DNA from: Arion vulgaris
Taxonomy: Eukaryota; Mollusca; Gastropoda; Stylommatophora; Arionidae
Reading direction: 5' to 3'
Length of the DNA: 64,000 nucleotides
NCBI GenBank assembly: GCA_020796225.1
Contig: CM036753.1
Location: forward strand, 6,505,001-6,569,000
The translations under genes and the position numbers were made by a program. The notes below the pieces were generated by a model. The model had not been told where the DNA came from, ran no database searches, and was given only the letters and a program-made list of their open reading frames with translations. Positions 33,480-44,256 of this stretch are shown here, in pieces (position 1 is the stretch's first letter; each line of letters starts with the position of its first letter).

Positions 33480-36400
33480 TGATTGTGAACTGTAATCCTG
33501 ATCTTTACTTATCTTCTTCTTCTTCTTGCTGTTCTTCGACCAATTTGAATCACTCTTTGTGATATGTTTGATCTTTGCCAAGAACGTGTATACGTTGCAC
33601 ATTGGTTTGGTAGGCCCTAAACGCATAGACTTCTACACGTTTAGGACACATGCATCCGATTTCAGCCAAACCTCCTTAGTCGCCTCTTACGACATGCATG
33701 GCAGGTAACAGTGGTTCTATTCTTTACACCCCAAATTTGGGCCCGGTAACTACTCGGGCGAGGAGAAGTGATGAAATCAGAGACATGTCTGGTCAACCAC
33801 TAGTGACAACTGTTATAAGAAAGAGAAGATGGAGATATGTTGGGCACACCTTGAGGAGAAATGATGAACGAATATCAAAGCAGGCATTGAAGTGGGATGC
33901 AAAGGGTTCAAGAAAGAGAGGTCGACCTAAGGAGACCCTGAAACGAACTTTGCTGAGAGAGGCAGGAAATATCGATCTCAGTTCCATGGAGGAGATTGAG
34001 CGAGTTGCCCAGGATAGATCTTTACTTATAAAAACGCCTGAGTGGTTACGGGCCCAAATTTGGGGTGTAAAGAATAGAACCACTGTTACCTGCCATGCAT
34101 GTCGTAAAGAGGCGACTATGGTTTGGCTGAAATCGGATGCACATGTCCTAAACGTGTAGAGTTCTATGCGTTTCGGGGTCTACCAAACCAATGTGCAATG
34201 TATACACGTTCTTGGCAAAGATCAAACATATCACAAAGAGTGATTAAAATTGGTCAGAAAGACGAACGCAAAGAAGAAGAAGACATAAAAATAATAACTT
34301 AAGTCTCTCTCTCTCTGATCCCTTACAATTTCAGTCTAAGATAACAAGTAGAAAAACAAACTACTCTCACCTGATTTCCTCCCTGATTATGACAAGGCCA
34401 CATGTTGACAGGTTTATGAAAGTTTTGGTGATCTGATGGACTGTCAATGCACATTGGCTTGGCCTTCTAGAATCTAAAGGTATAACAATATTCATATGAA
34501 TATTATGAGACACTGCACATTCTGGAATATTTTGCAGAACTGAAATAGAAAAGTCATGATCTACTGCTGTAAAACCCATTCATTTATATAATTCATTAGA
34601 TTAATGAAAGTTGCCTGTGTGTTGCCGCGCCCACAAGGAGAGTAGAGAATAATAACTCTGCAACCTACAAGCCATGTTGTAAGAGGCGACTGAGGTAGGG
34701 GCCTAGAACCTACAAGGCATGTTGTAAGAGGCGACTGAGGTAGGGGCCTAGAACCTACAAGCCATGTTGTAAGAGGCGACTGAGGTAGGGGCCTAGAGAA
34801 GATAAGCTAGTAAATAAAAAGCATTGCAGAAATCGGATGTGCTGGTGTACTTGTAAGCACATAACAGGAACAGCGTACAATCACTCTTAGGATCAGATCA
34901 CATACAAATCACAAAGAGTGGTTTAACAGGTGATCGATATGGAAGATTGGAAGAAGGAAGAAAGAAGATTAATGAAAGTACAAACATACTAAACAGAGCC
35001 GCTGTAGCGTAGTTGTTAGTGAACTCGCTCGCAAGGCTGGTGGTCTGGGTTCAGCTCCGCAATGCGCGTGGAATTTTTCCCGACCACGACGGCTCTCAGG
35101 CCGACCCAGCCTCAACTGGGTACCAGACATGCTCTGGGAAAGTAAAGGCGGCCGGCGTGATGCTGACCACATCACCCATTGTGTGCCGACGGTCAATGAA
35201 AAATACAGGCCTAACACTGTATTGACCTATATACCACGAGGTATGAAAAGGTTCCTTTACTTACTTACTTAAACATACTAAACAAACAATTATAATTCAT
35301 GTCTTTGAACTCTGGTTATCTTCAGAAGCGCTAACTCCTTTTCAACTTGCTGAAAGTGTCAGCATCAGAACAAATTCTCGATATAAGACAAGACTGCAGT
35401 AAAACTATGTAGCAATGGCGAAACATGTAAAAACAAAGTACTGTAATTTTATAAAGTACAAAAACAATATACAGCGATGTTTCGACCAAAAGATCTTTAT
35501 CAAGCAAAGGATGCAATAGAAGCGATGGAATTCAAACTTCCTATACGGCAGAAATAACATATACAGTCAGACAAAAAATACCCAACAGTCCTAAAATGTT
35601 GTACCCTTTGCTTGATAAAGAACAAATTCTCAGTAACTCTGGCATAAATTATGAATTTTCACCTCCATTGGAAAGGCAGGTATCTATTTTGAGTTGGGTG
35701 GGCTGGGGAGCTTAGCCTATATATTTTAGTGTTTGAAACCAGCATGTTAACCACAGAGCTACTCTGACATCTAATATGGAGCGTGTGAAAGCATTCTGAT
35801 GCTGGCACCTTCAGCAAACTGAAGGGACTGAGCCCCTATGTGTGCACCCTGAGTGCAGAAAGGTATAATCTAACCAGTTTTTCTATCTAAAGTATTTCTG
35901 TGTTCAAGAAAATACAAAATGATTACCCTTGTACAAACTAAAACAAAAACCAAAGACATAGGATCAAACAACATATGTACCTCTCCTGAAGCCTTAGACT
36001 CCCCAGGTACAAAAAGGTCTGGATACACAGTTTTGATGTACCAATCAAATGACTTGCAGTTAAGGTTCTTCCTCAGTTCCTTCCTAGCTGTAATGTCTCC
36101 ATATTCACCCTGATGGTCACAAACAGATGGTTGTAGAGATATTTCATTCACAATTTAAGTTGCAGACAATTTGGTAACGAATAAAAAACAACTGGGCAAG
36201 ATTCATACAGAGGAGATAAACTAGACCAGTCTTATAAAAATATAACATGATTAGAGAAAAAACAATAGTTTGTCAAGAGAAGATACACAAAACAAGTGGA
36301 GAATGGAGCATCTAAGTTCTCAGACTTCACACAGGTCACAACAGGTTGAAGTATGAGCTGTATAACAAGCTAAAGATTAAAACGTTTAATATGTGTAACT

Positions 36401-39400
36401 GTGGCACAGACAAAATTATGACAGAATATCTGTTGGTAAAAGTGTGAAGACTTGTACTGAAGTCATAAGCTGAACTACTCACCATCATTCAACCATCCAT
36501 CCCAATCCATCATCATTCATCTCATCATCATCATCATTCCTCCTCATTGTTCCCCATCCTTTCCCATCAGCCACCATAACCAGTTGTTTCCTAGACAAGT
36601 GGTCTCAGTTTGATCCTCAGTTCAAGTAGGATTTTCCCAATCTCAAACAGCTCTCAGGTTGAGCCAGCCTCAATTGGGAAGCAGAGACATACTAGTAAGT
36701 CAAGGCAACCATCAAGTGCAGTTGATCAAACTAGATAAACACTATATTCCCCAATAAACTACTTGATATTCTACTTCTTCTTGCATTCACCCACTATGAG
36801 TTCAGTGCTAGTCCATATGTGGTGCTTCTGACTGATTTTTACGTGAAGGTAGGCTTTTATTTTCATTAGTGACATAAAATGTTGCAAAAATGAAGCCCTC
36901 AAGTAATCTTCTTACCAAATCAAAATTGAAGCGTTCATAGTAATATTTCTTGTAGTCATCCATCCAGACCTCTGCTAGACGAATGGTATTCTTCTTCACA
37001 ACATTCACACCTGTCCTCCATTTATAAGGTGAGCGTTTGCGAAATATATGTCCTACATGAGAACAAGGTATGATCTCCAGTGTACCACCACACATCCACA
37101 CCTATTTGAGGAAAGTGGTCACATAATCAACTCTTGTAACAGTATATGTTTATACTCTCTTAATAAAAACGATTAATTTAGAAATATCAATAAATTCAAT
37201 GATAAATATTGATATCTTAACTGTTGTTACTGCCTGTAATACCGCTTTTAAGGATGGTGTAGGGCAGGGGGAACATGAGCCTGTGAAATTTAATGGCTAG
37301 TGCAGTTGCTGCGAAACTGTTTAGGTTATATTTTTCTTTATGCCCCAACAGAAAAAATGTGTTGGGCTTACTGGGGATTGAACCCGGGTCTACAGAATGG
37401 AATTTTTCCCCCCAGTGTCATCTAATTACTCAAAGAAGTAAACAGAGGGAGATGATCAATGGAAAAAGTCTATGAATTTGTTCCCTAAGATGTTTGAACT
37501 TTGGTGAATAATAGACTTGAAATATTTACAAAATCTGATACTGTATCTCAAGTTGAAACAGCATGTATCAATGGTTGGTGGTACTAATGTTAGTGCATGT
37601 TCCTGAATATATATATATCAAAGAAGAAATGTATTGTCTGATTTGAAATATGATAAAATAAACAGATGAAGTACAGTAATCTAAAATGATAACTCGCTCA
37701 AACATGTACAGTAATCTATATCATAAATCAAACATGTTGGTAACTCACTCAAGCATGTGATGTAATCTACATGTGAACTCACACAAACATGTACTGTTAA
37801 CTAAATGTGAACTCACACAAACATGTACTGTCAACTAAATGTGAACTCACACAAACATGTACTGTCAACTAAATGTTAACTCCCACAAACATGTACTGTC
37901 AACTAAATGTTAACTCCCACAAACATGTACTGTCAACTAAATGTGAACTCACACAAACATGTACTGTCAACTAAATGTTAACTCCCACAAACATGTACTG
38001 TCAACTAAATGTTAACTCCCACAAACATGTACTGCAATCACAACTTAAACATGTACTGTAAACTAAATCACAACTCAAACATGTTGATAACTCACATGTA
38101 AACATGTACTGCAATCACAACTCAAACATGTTGATAACTCACATGTAAACATGTACTGTAATATACATAATTATTCATATCAACAAGTAGCTCACTCTAA
38201 ATGATAACTCCAGGTTTTCTCCACCCCAGATGTCCATACCAGCATCATAAGTTCCCAGTTTTTCAAAGTATTTTCTGCTGATGGCAAAAAGTCCACCTGC
38301 CATTGTCGGCGACCTAATATTACAAGGAGACAGAAAGAATGTTATTGTAGCTATTAAATGTGATCTAATATTATAATATTTCAATATTCTAGAAAACATG
38401 TTTGTGACCATCATCAAATTCGACAAAGGTTGCAGAGAGAGAGAGAGAGATAGAGAGACAGAGAGAGAGAGAGAGAGACAGAGAGAGAGAGAGAGACAGA
38501 GAGAGAGACAGAGAGAGAGAGAGACAGAGAGAGGATTCCTAGGGTAGTGGATGCTGATATCAATGTCATCATCGTAATGAGGGTCACGTTATTTGCACAT
38601 ATAGATCAGTAGTTTGGCACGAAAGTAAATATGGGCTGCATACGCAGAAAGAACAAGGAAGCAAGTGGTGAATTTAGTATGACTACAAGTAGCATGACAA
38701 TTACGACTGCATTGGCAGTGACTAAGGCACTACTCTGGCTTGAGTCACAAAACTACGCTCATGTGTGCGTTTTTAGTGATTCCTTGAGTATGATCTGGAA
38801 GGTGAAGGCTGGATCATTGAGCAAACAATTGAGTGAAGCACTATAAACATCAACAATTCACAAACTTACATTTATCTTAATTTCGGGGTACATGGGTGTT
38901 GATGGCAATGAGAGAGCAGACATGCTGACCCCAAAGCTTCCCCAAAGCTTGGTTTTTAGGTCAGCTGGATGTGGCTACATGTTGCTTCTCAGCTCACACA
39001 GGAGAGAGAGGAATGGAATGAGAACTATTGAATGTGAAACCAGTATCTCAAGACTAGAACATGAAAGTGAGAGAGCCAGAAGAAGACATGCAAGGACTCA
39101 TGTTTCTTGGGAAGAATTGTATGAAGACATTTGCTGTAAGTGACAAACAGTATTAAGGAGGAAGAGACACCACCATGGTCATATCTTGACCTTCAACAAA
39201 ATGATACAACAGTGTTTCGAATGATAAAAAACCAAACTTTATATAAACCTAGTTAATCTTGAAACAATTTTTAACACCATACACAGAGAATTGGCACTAA
39301 TGTGGGTTTATAGAACCCTGAGTCACATTATTTCAATATAAACAAACCACTGTCAAGTTTGCCTATCACGTTTGGCAGAGTAACAAAACATTGAAAGTAA

Positions 39401-42400
39401 ACACAGGAGTATGATAAGAATGTTCCTTATCTGTTTATTCTCATTGTGACTGTCAATTAATTGGGTAATAGGTTAGACGACAAGGACATTTCCTGGGATA
39501 TTCCACAGGGAAATCAGATAGACAGTGCTCTCTATGTTGTTGATGTGAGTAATACAATATCATCAGTGTACTTACATGTTCAAGATTGATCAAGCAGGTT
39601 GAATATATTCAGTCAATGAGTAGGATTGAACATCAGTCTCAAGAAGACAAGTACTGCCATTAAACAATAAAAGTCTTGCACACAATATGATAAGATTACG
39701 AGCAAGGAACAGAGAAAGAACTAAGCAGATACCAGTGGAGGAAGAGCTAAGGAAGAGATGCTGGATAGGACACACATTGAGAAGACCGACCGTAAGTATT
39801 GCAAGACAGGCACTGTTTTGGAACACGCAGGGAAAGAGGAGTAGGGAAGGCCTAGACATACCTGGAGAAGAGAGCTGGAGGCTGATATTAACAGGATAGG
39901 TAAAACATGGAAAGAATTGGAAGAGATGGCAAGAGAGAGGAAGAGCTAAAGAAGTTTGTTGAAGACCTGTACTCCGTTGGGAGTTGAAAAGTGAAGAACA
40001 GAACACACTCAAATCTAAATAGAAAATCAAAGGATAGCACTGAGAGAGACATTGAAATACTTGTGAAACATTGTAACATCATTTGGTGATAATAACAAGA
40101 ATATTAGCTGTAGAAACAACAATGTCTTCTTTTGCAATCAGTTTCACATGCTCAGAAGTTCAAACAGAGAGATGAGTTCTCAACATGAATCCATCTCTAT
40201 CTCCATCTCCATCTCTTTGCTTCTTGAGCTTTCGTCTGCTTCCCCTGTAATCCATGGTGGCTATCAGGACGTGACCCAGTGGATCTCATGTTGGTATCCG
40301 AACCTAGACCTAGTACCAGTCTAGAATGCCAGTGCACTAACCACTGAATCATCTTGGCTCACTCATCGTGTGCCGCAGGTCAAAGAATAATACAGACCTA
40401 ACACCACATTCCCCAAGCTACAGGTAGTAGAACAACGGAACTTTATACAAAGAAAAACTGTGACTGACTGTGCATAAACGCAGACAGATGACAATTGTAG
40501 ACTCACCTGACAGGCATCAGATCATTACTTCTTCGATTGCGCTCATAATTAGGTATGGCATGCCAAGAGAACTGCATGTTCCAGTCAAAGCCACCAATAC
40601 TTGTTGACTTGGCACTGCTATACTGATACTTCAATGTATTATCATCTATGACATCAATGACTGGACACACAACATTCGTCTCATTTATAGAGATACGATC
40701 TAGTAGAGGCTCAGCCCATCCTGTCGATGTAATGGTTTTTATTTAAGTAATCTACAGAAAGGTAGCAAACAAAACAAACTTTATAACGTGGTGCAGTCTG
40801 GTTGTGAAAGAAAGACAAGACAATACATTTAAGGAGAGATCAAAGTATAGCCTTTAGAAGCAAGATACCTCCCGTGTGGTACCGGGGCCCTAAGAAAAGC
40901 AAAGAATAGTACCATTGCTACCTATAAGGCATGTCGTAAGAGGCCACTGATGTAGGACCTAGGGAAGCTAACCTAGTAAATAAAAAGCATAGCAGAAATC
41001 GGATGTGAAAACCTACTTGTAGGCGCACAACTGGCACAACGTACAATCAATTTTAGGCTCAGATCACATACAAATCACACAGAGTGGTCGATATGGAGCG
41101 TTCGAAGAAGAAGCAAGCTATAAAAAAATCATATTAGAAATAAAAGATGAATGCAAGCGGACACGAGGAAGATAGCTCTATATATGGAATAGAGGAAATA
41201 TAGAAACCTTCCTGTTTTTGGAGGTACTCAGACATAGCTCCTGGATGTTATTATTACATTTGGAAAGAAATGTAGTTATTGTGGTAATATGGAAGCTAAA
41301 CTCACAGTTAAGCAACTGATGGCAGATAGCGTGGGGGATGATGATGTACATATGAGTGGGTCTGTGCATCGTGGTGGGAAATCAGATTGGTTTTCTAGTT
41401 AATGTGCATGGTAGTGTTGTAACACAGCAGAATGAAGTATACAGTACCATGACATACGGTATGAGGATAGAGGTTGTGACAATTACTGTTGTCCTCCAAC
41501 AACTCTCTTACCATAACGACTCTCGGTCGACCTAGTCTCAAATGTGCACCAGAAATGTGTACCAGAAATGTGTACCAGAAATGTGTACCAGAAAAGCACT
41601 GTGAAGTAAAGGTGGTCGGAGTGATGTTGTGTTTGATTGTTGTGATTGAGTGACAACACCCATCATGTGTCGATGTTCAATGAAAAATACGGACTCAACA
41701 CTGTATTCCACAATATACCTCATGGTATGGTTCTCAAAGACTCTTGTTTACTGGATCACTATTGTGTTAGGCTCATGTCAATGCTTCAGAATGTCCAAAA
41801 CAGCAGGATGCGATATGAGTGGATGCTATCTCGAGGGTCTCAACCTCAGAGGGCGCACCTAGATCCACTTCCTGGACATGTGGGTATTTGTGGCAATGAG
41901 AGAGCAGACATGATTGCATAAACAGCACTCATCTGCTGTTGGGGATTTGAAGATCAATAGGAAGGGATGTCCATAAGCTTTTGGGCAACTGTTTGGATGA
42001 AACATTAAAATTGATATTGAATCTACCAAGCGATTTAAGGAGTTTAGAATTACACCCTGCACAAGCAGAACCTGATGTCTGTGACATAGAATGAGGAGTG
42101 TGTTTAACCACTGAGCCATGGGAACCATTAGTATACATACCCTTTGATATCTGCTAAGGGAGACTGAGCACCTATGGATCTGCAGAGTGCTATAACATCA
42201 GTACAGTAACCAATAACCAATCTGTTGATATTTCTTTATGGAGAAGTTATTATTAATCATTGAATACATTTGCATGTTTGACCTAACGACATACCTTCAG
42301 CACATTCACAATGTGAATCCAGGAAAGTGACCACCTCAGCAGTAGCAATTGAAAAGCCTGCAAGACGCGCTCTAATTAGACCCTCTCTCTGTTTTGTGCG

Positions 42401-44256
42401 AGTAATCTTGACTTTCTCCAACACTGCAATGTAATCCTCTAATGGCTTTTTCAGGTGCTCTGTAAATAAATATTACCACATTATTCTAATGGATTCTTTC
42501 AAACAAAGCTTGTGCTAGAGTAGACTACTACATGCATTCAGCTTGTAACACTGACAGAATACCCATTATTGACAAAGTTGAGAAATAATTTGATAAAACA
42601 TATTTCATTAAGGAAAGCTGATTCACTGAAATGTATGTTTTATATTAATGTCTCACTAGATTGTTGTTAATCTTATGTCTGTTCACAAACTTCTTGCAAT
42701 AATACTTGTATCAATTCTGTTTTTGACAGTCATGATATTAAAGTGTTCAATATATTTTCTCATTGTCAATTTTAAACTCTCTTTGTTTGCCATCTGTTTT
42801 GCTTGCTACCACAGTATGTTCTAACTTTTATTTTCTTATAATAAGACATAGAAAGAGAGGTTTTTCTTCTTGTTTGTGAACATATCTAGTGAATTGACTA
42901 ATCAGCAGATGTGAACATATCAAGTGAATTGACTAATCAGCAGATGTGAACATATCAAGTGAATTAACTAATCAGCAGATGTGATCATTTCTAGTGAATT
43001 GACCAATCAGTTGATGTGATCATATCAAGACAATTGACCAATCAGCAGATGTGATCATATTAATTGAAATGACCAATTAGAAGATGTATGATCATATCAA
43101 GTGAATTGAACAGTCAGCAGATGTGATCATATCAAGTGAATTGACCAGTCAGCAGATGTGATCATTTCAAGTGAATTGACCAATCAGCAGATATGATCAT
43201 ATCAAGAGAATTGACCAATCAGCAAACAATCAGGTTTTAGAACACTAGGAAGACAAACACATTCTACAACACAGGATAACTGTAAAAAAAGTAAAGTAGT
43301 ACACTCGCTCCACAATTACAAACTTTATTTCTCCATGCTTACTCACAACCAAAGTGACAAGAAAATGTCCAAAAGAACAAGTAAATAACATGTTATATGT
43401 TACATTATTTCATGTTCGTTCTAATGTTTTGTCAGGAAAAGGTTTGTTAATAGGGCTATTTAGACTGAGGATTTAAATGTCAGTAAATATACCCTTTTTC
43501 ATAACTCGAGGTTATTGGTTACTAAACTGACATCATTGCACTCCGGGCAGACCCATAGGTTCTCAGTCTCCCCAACAGATATCGAAGAGTATGCATACTG
43601 ATGGTTCCTGTGGCTCGCTGATTAAACACACCTCTCACTCTGCCTCTCAGGCATCCAGTTCGACTTGAACAACGGGTAACTCCAAACTGCCTAAATCGCT
43701 TGATCGATTCAACATCGATTTTAGTGTCCTCATCCAACAGACAGTCGCGAAGAGACCGAAGAATATCCCCTTATCCATCTTCAACTCCCCTAGAATCGAT
43801 GCTGTTGATGCAAGCCTGTCCGCTCTCTCATTAACCTCAAGGTATATTAAGTAATATGGCATTAGACCCGTATTTTTCACTGACTGTCGGAACACGATGG
43901 GTGATGTGGTCAAAATCGCGCCTGCCACATTTTAGTGCTTTTCCTGGTACCCATTTGAGACTGGGTCGACCTGAGAGTCGTTACAGTCGGACGCATATTT
44001 CACACCGACTGTGGGATTGAGCCAGGACTACTATCGCGTGTTGACTAGATTTACGAGGTAGCTTGTCACACACAATTAGAAGCTCTTACCCATGTCAGAG
44101 AAGTCATCTACTAGAATGATCTCCTTTAGTAGATGTGCTGGAGTTCTGTTGATGACACTGTGGACAGTTCTTAACAAAACTGACCATGCTTCGTTATGAA
44201 AGCAAATGACAACACTGGTATCTGGCAGTTTGTCATGGTACGTTTTACTTCTGCAT
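30272..44256 (-). CDS. GALNT: Polypeptide N-acetylgalactosaminyltransferase, 3' nine exons (N-terminus not found)
   Basis: These Golgi type II membrane enzymes transfer GalNAc from UDP-GalNAc to Ser/Thr, starting mucin-type O-glycosylation. Exons in transcript order: 44256-44090, 42459-42295, 40720-40507, 38313-38196, 37101-36916, 36109-35981, 34466-34371, 32417-32289, 30382-30272. All are GT-AG and in phase, giving 1315 nt (437 residues plus a split first codon). The order is [19 protein letters not shown] and HNEAW (GT-A fold start), [21 protein letters not shown] (the metal-binding DxH motif), [57 protein letters not shown], then a ricin-type lectin domain with MCID, GCLD and KCGE at the three CLD positions and QYW, QEW and QIW motifs. 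Catalytic signatures are intact. The tail, membrane anchor and stem (over 100 residues in the family) are missing upstream. I cannot name the paralogue. Confidence 0.93.
30600..31020 (-). mobile_element. RNase H LINE C-terminal fragment in the last GALNT intron
   Basis: The minus strand reads [19 protein letters not shown], the RNase H histidine motif, then [24 protein letters not shown], and [13 protein letters not shown]. It resembles the L2 type. It is 5'-truncated. Confidence 0.75.
31206..31455 (+). repeat. Minisatellite, 62-63-bp unit, 4 copies
   Basis: The unit holds GTAATATTTCACATTTAGTA, AATAGTTTTACTACAGTATT and TCATATGATAGATTTCAC. Units start at 31206, 31269, 31331 and 31393. It lies in a GALNT intron. 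Confidence 0.9.
31890..32180 (+). mobile_element. tRNA-derived SINE S1 with clear A and B boxes
   Basis: The A box is TAGCATAGTTGT (31905-31916) and the B box GGTTCAATTCC (31948-31958) is a perfect consensus match at tRNA-like spacing. The body holds GATCACATCACGTACAGTGT, and the 3' end reads AAGGTATG..GGGTTCCTTTAT. It lies in a GALNT intron. Confidence 0.8.
32693..33100 (+). repeat. Minisatellite, 42-bp unit, about 9-10 copies, GALNT intron
   Basis: The unit holds GAAGTCAAGATTAGCTGAAC, AAGATCTCTAGGACTAACAT and GA, with two alternating variants (AAGATCTCTAGGACTAAC and ATGATTGCTAGGACAAGC). The 154-codon minus-strand frame is a repeat artefact. Confidence 0.95.
33330..33480 (+). mobile_element. 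AATC-tailed repeat S4, partial
   Basis: Matches the 3' half of S4 (GTAAGAAAGAGATCAGAGCA, CACATGGTTACTCACCG) and ends in a run of seven AATC units (about 33449-33478). Confidence 0.7.
33511..33764 (-). mobile_element. SINE family S2 (minus), left arm of an inverted pair
   Basis: Near full-length reverse copy: a CTTCTTCTTCTTG tail at its left, then GTGTATACGTTGCACATTGG, then CGGTAACTACTCGGGCG at its right end. It faces the plus-strand S2 copy at 34036-34290. Confidence 0.8.
33767..34035 (+). mobile_element. LINE L4 C-terminal fragment between inverted SINEs
   Basis: The open frame reads [60 protein letters not shown], then a [20 protein letters not shown] end. It is the same protein segment as 28741-29190 but extends further to the C-terminus. 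Confidence 0.85.
34036..34290 (+). mobile_element. SINE family S2 (plus), right arm of an inverted pair
   Basis: Starts CGCCTGAGTGGTTACGGGCC and ends CGAACGCAAAGAAGAAGAAG. One small deletion removes AGGAGG-like bases after GGCGACTA. It lies 81 bp from GALNT exon 34371-34466. Confidence 0.8.
34620..34965 (+). mobile_element. SINE family S3 with internal 45-bp triplication
   Basis: A full-length S3 copy in which the block from AACCTACAAGCCATGTTGTA to GAGGTAGGGGCCTAG is present three times (about 34671-34796). The rest is colinear with other copies, ending in a GGAAGAAGGAAG tail. Confidence 0.8.
34998..35270 (+). mobile_element. SINE family S1, full-length
   Basis: The head is GCCGCTGTAGCGTAGTTGTT with B box GGGTTCAGCTCC. 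The body is GC-rich for this window (GACGGCTCTCAGGCCGACCC, AAAGGCGGCCGGCGTGATGC). The tail is CTTTACTTACTTACTTA. Together with 53515-53795 it is the best-preserved copy. Confidence 0.85.
35430..35530 (-). repeat. Dispersed repeat family G
   Basis: The minus strand reads CTTGATAAAGATCTTTTGGT then CGAAACATCGC (35479-35504). An inner stem GATC/GGTC with a TTTT loop separates TGATAAA from GAAAC. A second GCTTGATAAAG is at 35600-35612 on the plus strand. Confidence 0.55.
36580..36770 (+). mobile_element. SINE family S1, degenerate
   Basis: Keeps TTTTCCC..CTCTCAGGTTGAGCCAGCCT, CAATTGGGAAGCAGAGACAT and the CACTATATTCCCCAATA end. A family F fragment follows (36785-36860). Confidence 0.5.
37690..38160 (+). 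repeat. Minisatellite, 34-bp unit, about 12 copies, GALNT intron
   Basis: The unit holds CTAAATGTGAACTCACACAA and ACATGTACTGTCAA, with GTTAACTCCCAC variants. The edges are degenerate. The array ends 36 bp from the donor of exon 38196-38313. Confidence 0.9.
38430..38535 (+). repeat. GA/GACA-rich microsatellite
   Basis: A run of GAGAGAGAGA with interspersed CAGAGAGA, about 105 bp, in a GALNT intron. Confidence 0.95.
38600..39150 (+). mobile_element. RNase H LINE fragment, GALNT intron
   Basis: Reads [20 protein letters not shown] and [10 protein letters not shown] (the RNase H second acidic motif), then [11 protein letters not shown] (end of the RNase H signature), then after a gap [20 protein letters not shown]. 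Stops separate the parts. Confidence 0.7.
39680..39990 (+). mobile_element. LINE L3 C-terminal fragment, GALNT intron
   Basis: Matches 16213-16685 from CAGATACCAGTGGAGGAAGA to GGAGTTGAAAAGTGAA. Indels break the frame after about 70 codons. Confidence 0.75.
40355..40445 (+). mobile_element. SINE family S1, 3' end only
   Basis: Shares CTCATCGTGTGCCGCAGGTC, AATAATACAGACCTAACACC and the final GGAACTTTATA with S1. It ends about 60 bp before GALNT exon 40507-40720. Confidence 0.45.
40875..41115 (+). mobile_element. SINE family S3
   Basis: Near full-length: GGTACCGGGGCCCTAAGAAA, GCATGTCGTAAGAGGCCACT, ACAGAGTGGTCGATATGGAG and a GAAGAAGAAG tail. Confidence 0.75.
41515..41745 (+). mobile_element. SINE family S1, degenerate
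   Basis: Contains CGACTCTCGGTCGACCTAGT, three or four copies of AAATGTGTACCAG (a local tandem expansion), and ATACCTCATGGTATGGTTC at its end. Confidence 0.6.
41865..42230 (+). mobile_element. RNase H LINE C-terminal fragment (L2)
   Basis: Reads [19 protein letters not shown] (the RNase H histidine motif). It then tracks the L2 copies at 15365-15705 and 43495-43838 at nucleotide level, to CTGAGCACCTATGGATCTGC and CAGTAACCAATAACCAATC. Confidence 0.7.
42885..43225 (+). repeat. Minisatellite, 35-bp unit, about 9 copies, GALNT intron
   Basis: The unit holds GAATTGACCAATCAGCAGAT and GTGATCATATCAAGT, with point variation in each copy. Confidence 0.92.
43495..43838 (-). mobile_element. RNase H LINE C-terminal fragment (L2)
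   Basis: Minus strand: [20 protein letters not shown], then [20 protein letters not shown], then [10 protein letters not shown], closely matching 15365-15705. It abuts an S1 SINE at its right end. Confidence 0.75.
43838..44080 (-). mobile_element. SINE family S1 (minus)
   Basis: Minus-strand copy next to the first recognised GALNT exon. It carries AAGGTATATTAAGTAATATG, TCGGAACACGATGGGTGATG and GTGGGATTGAGCCAGG (a B-box-like site in reverse). Confidence 0.7.
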
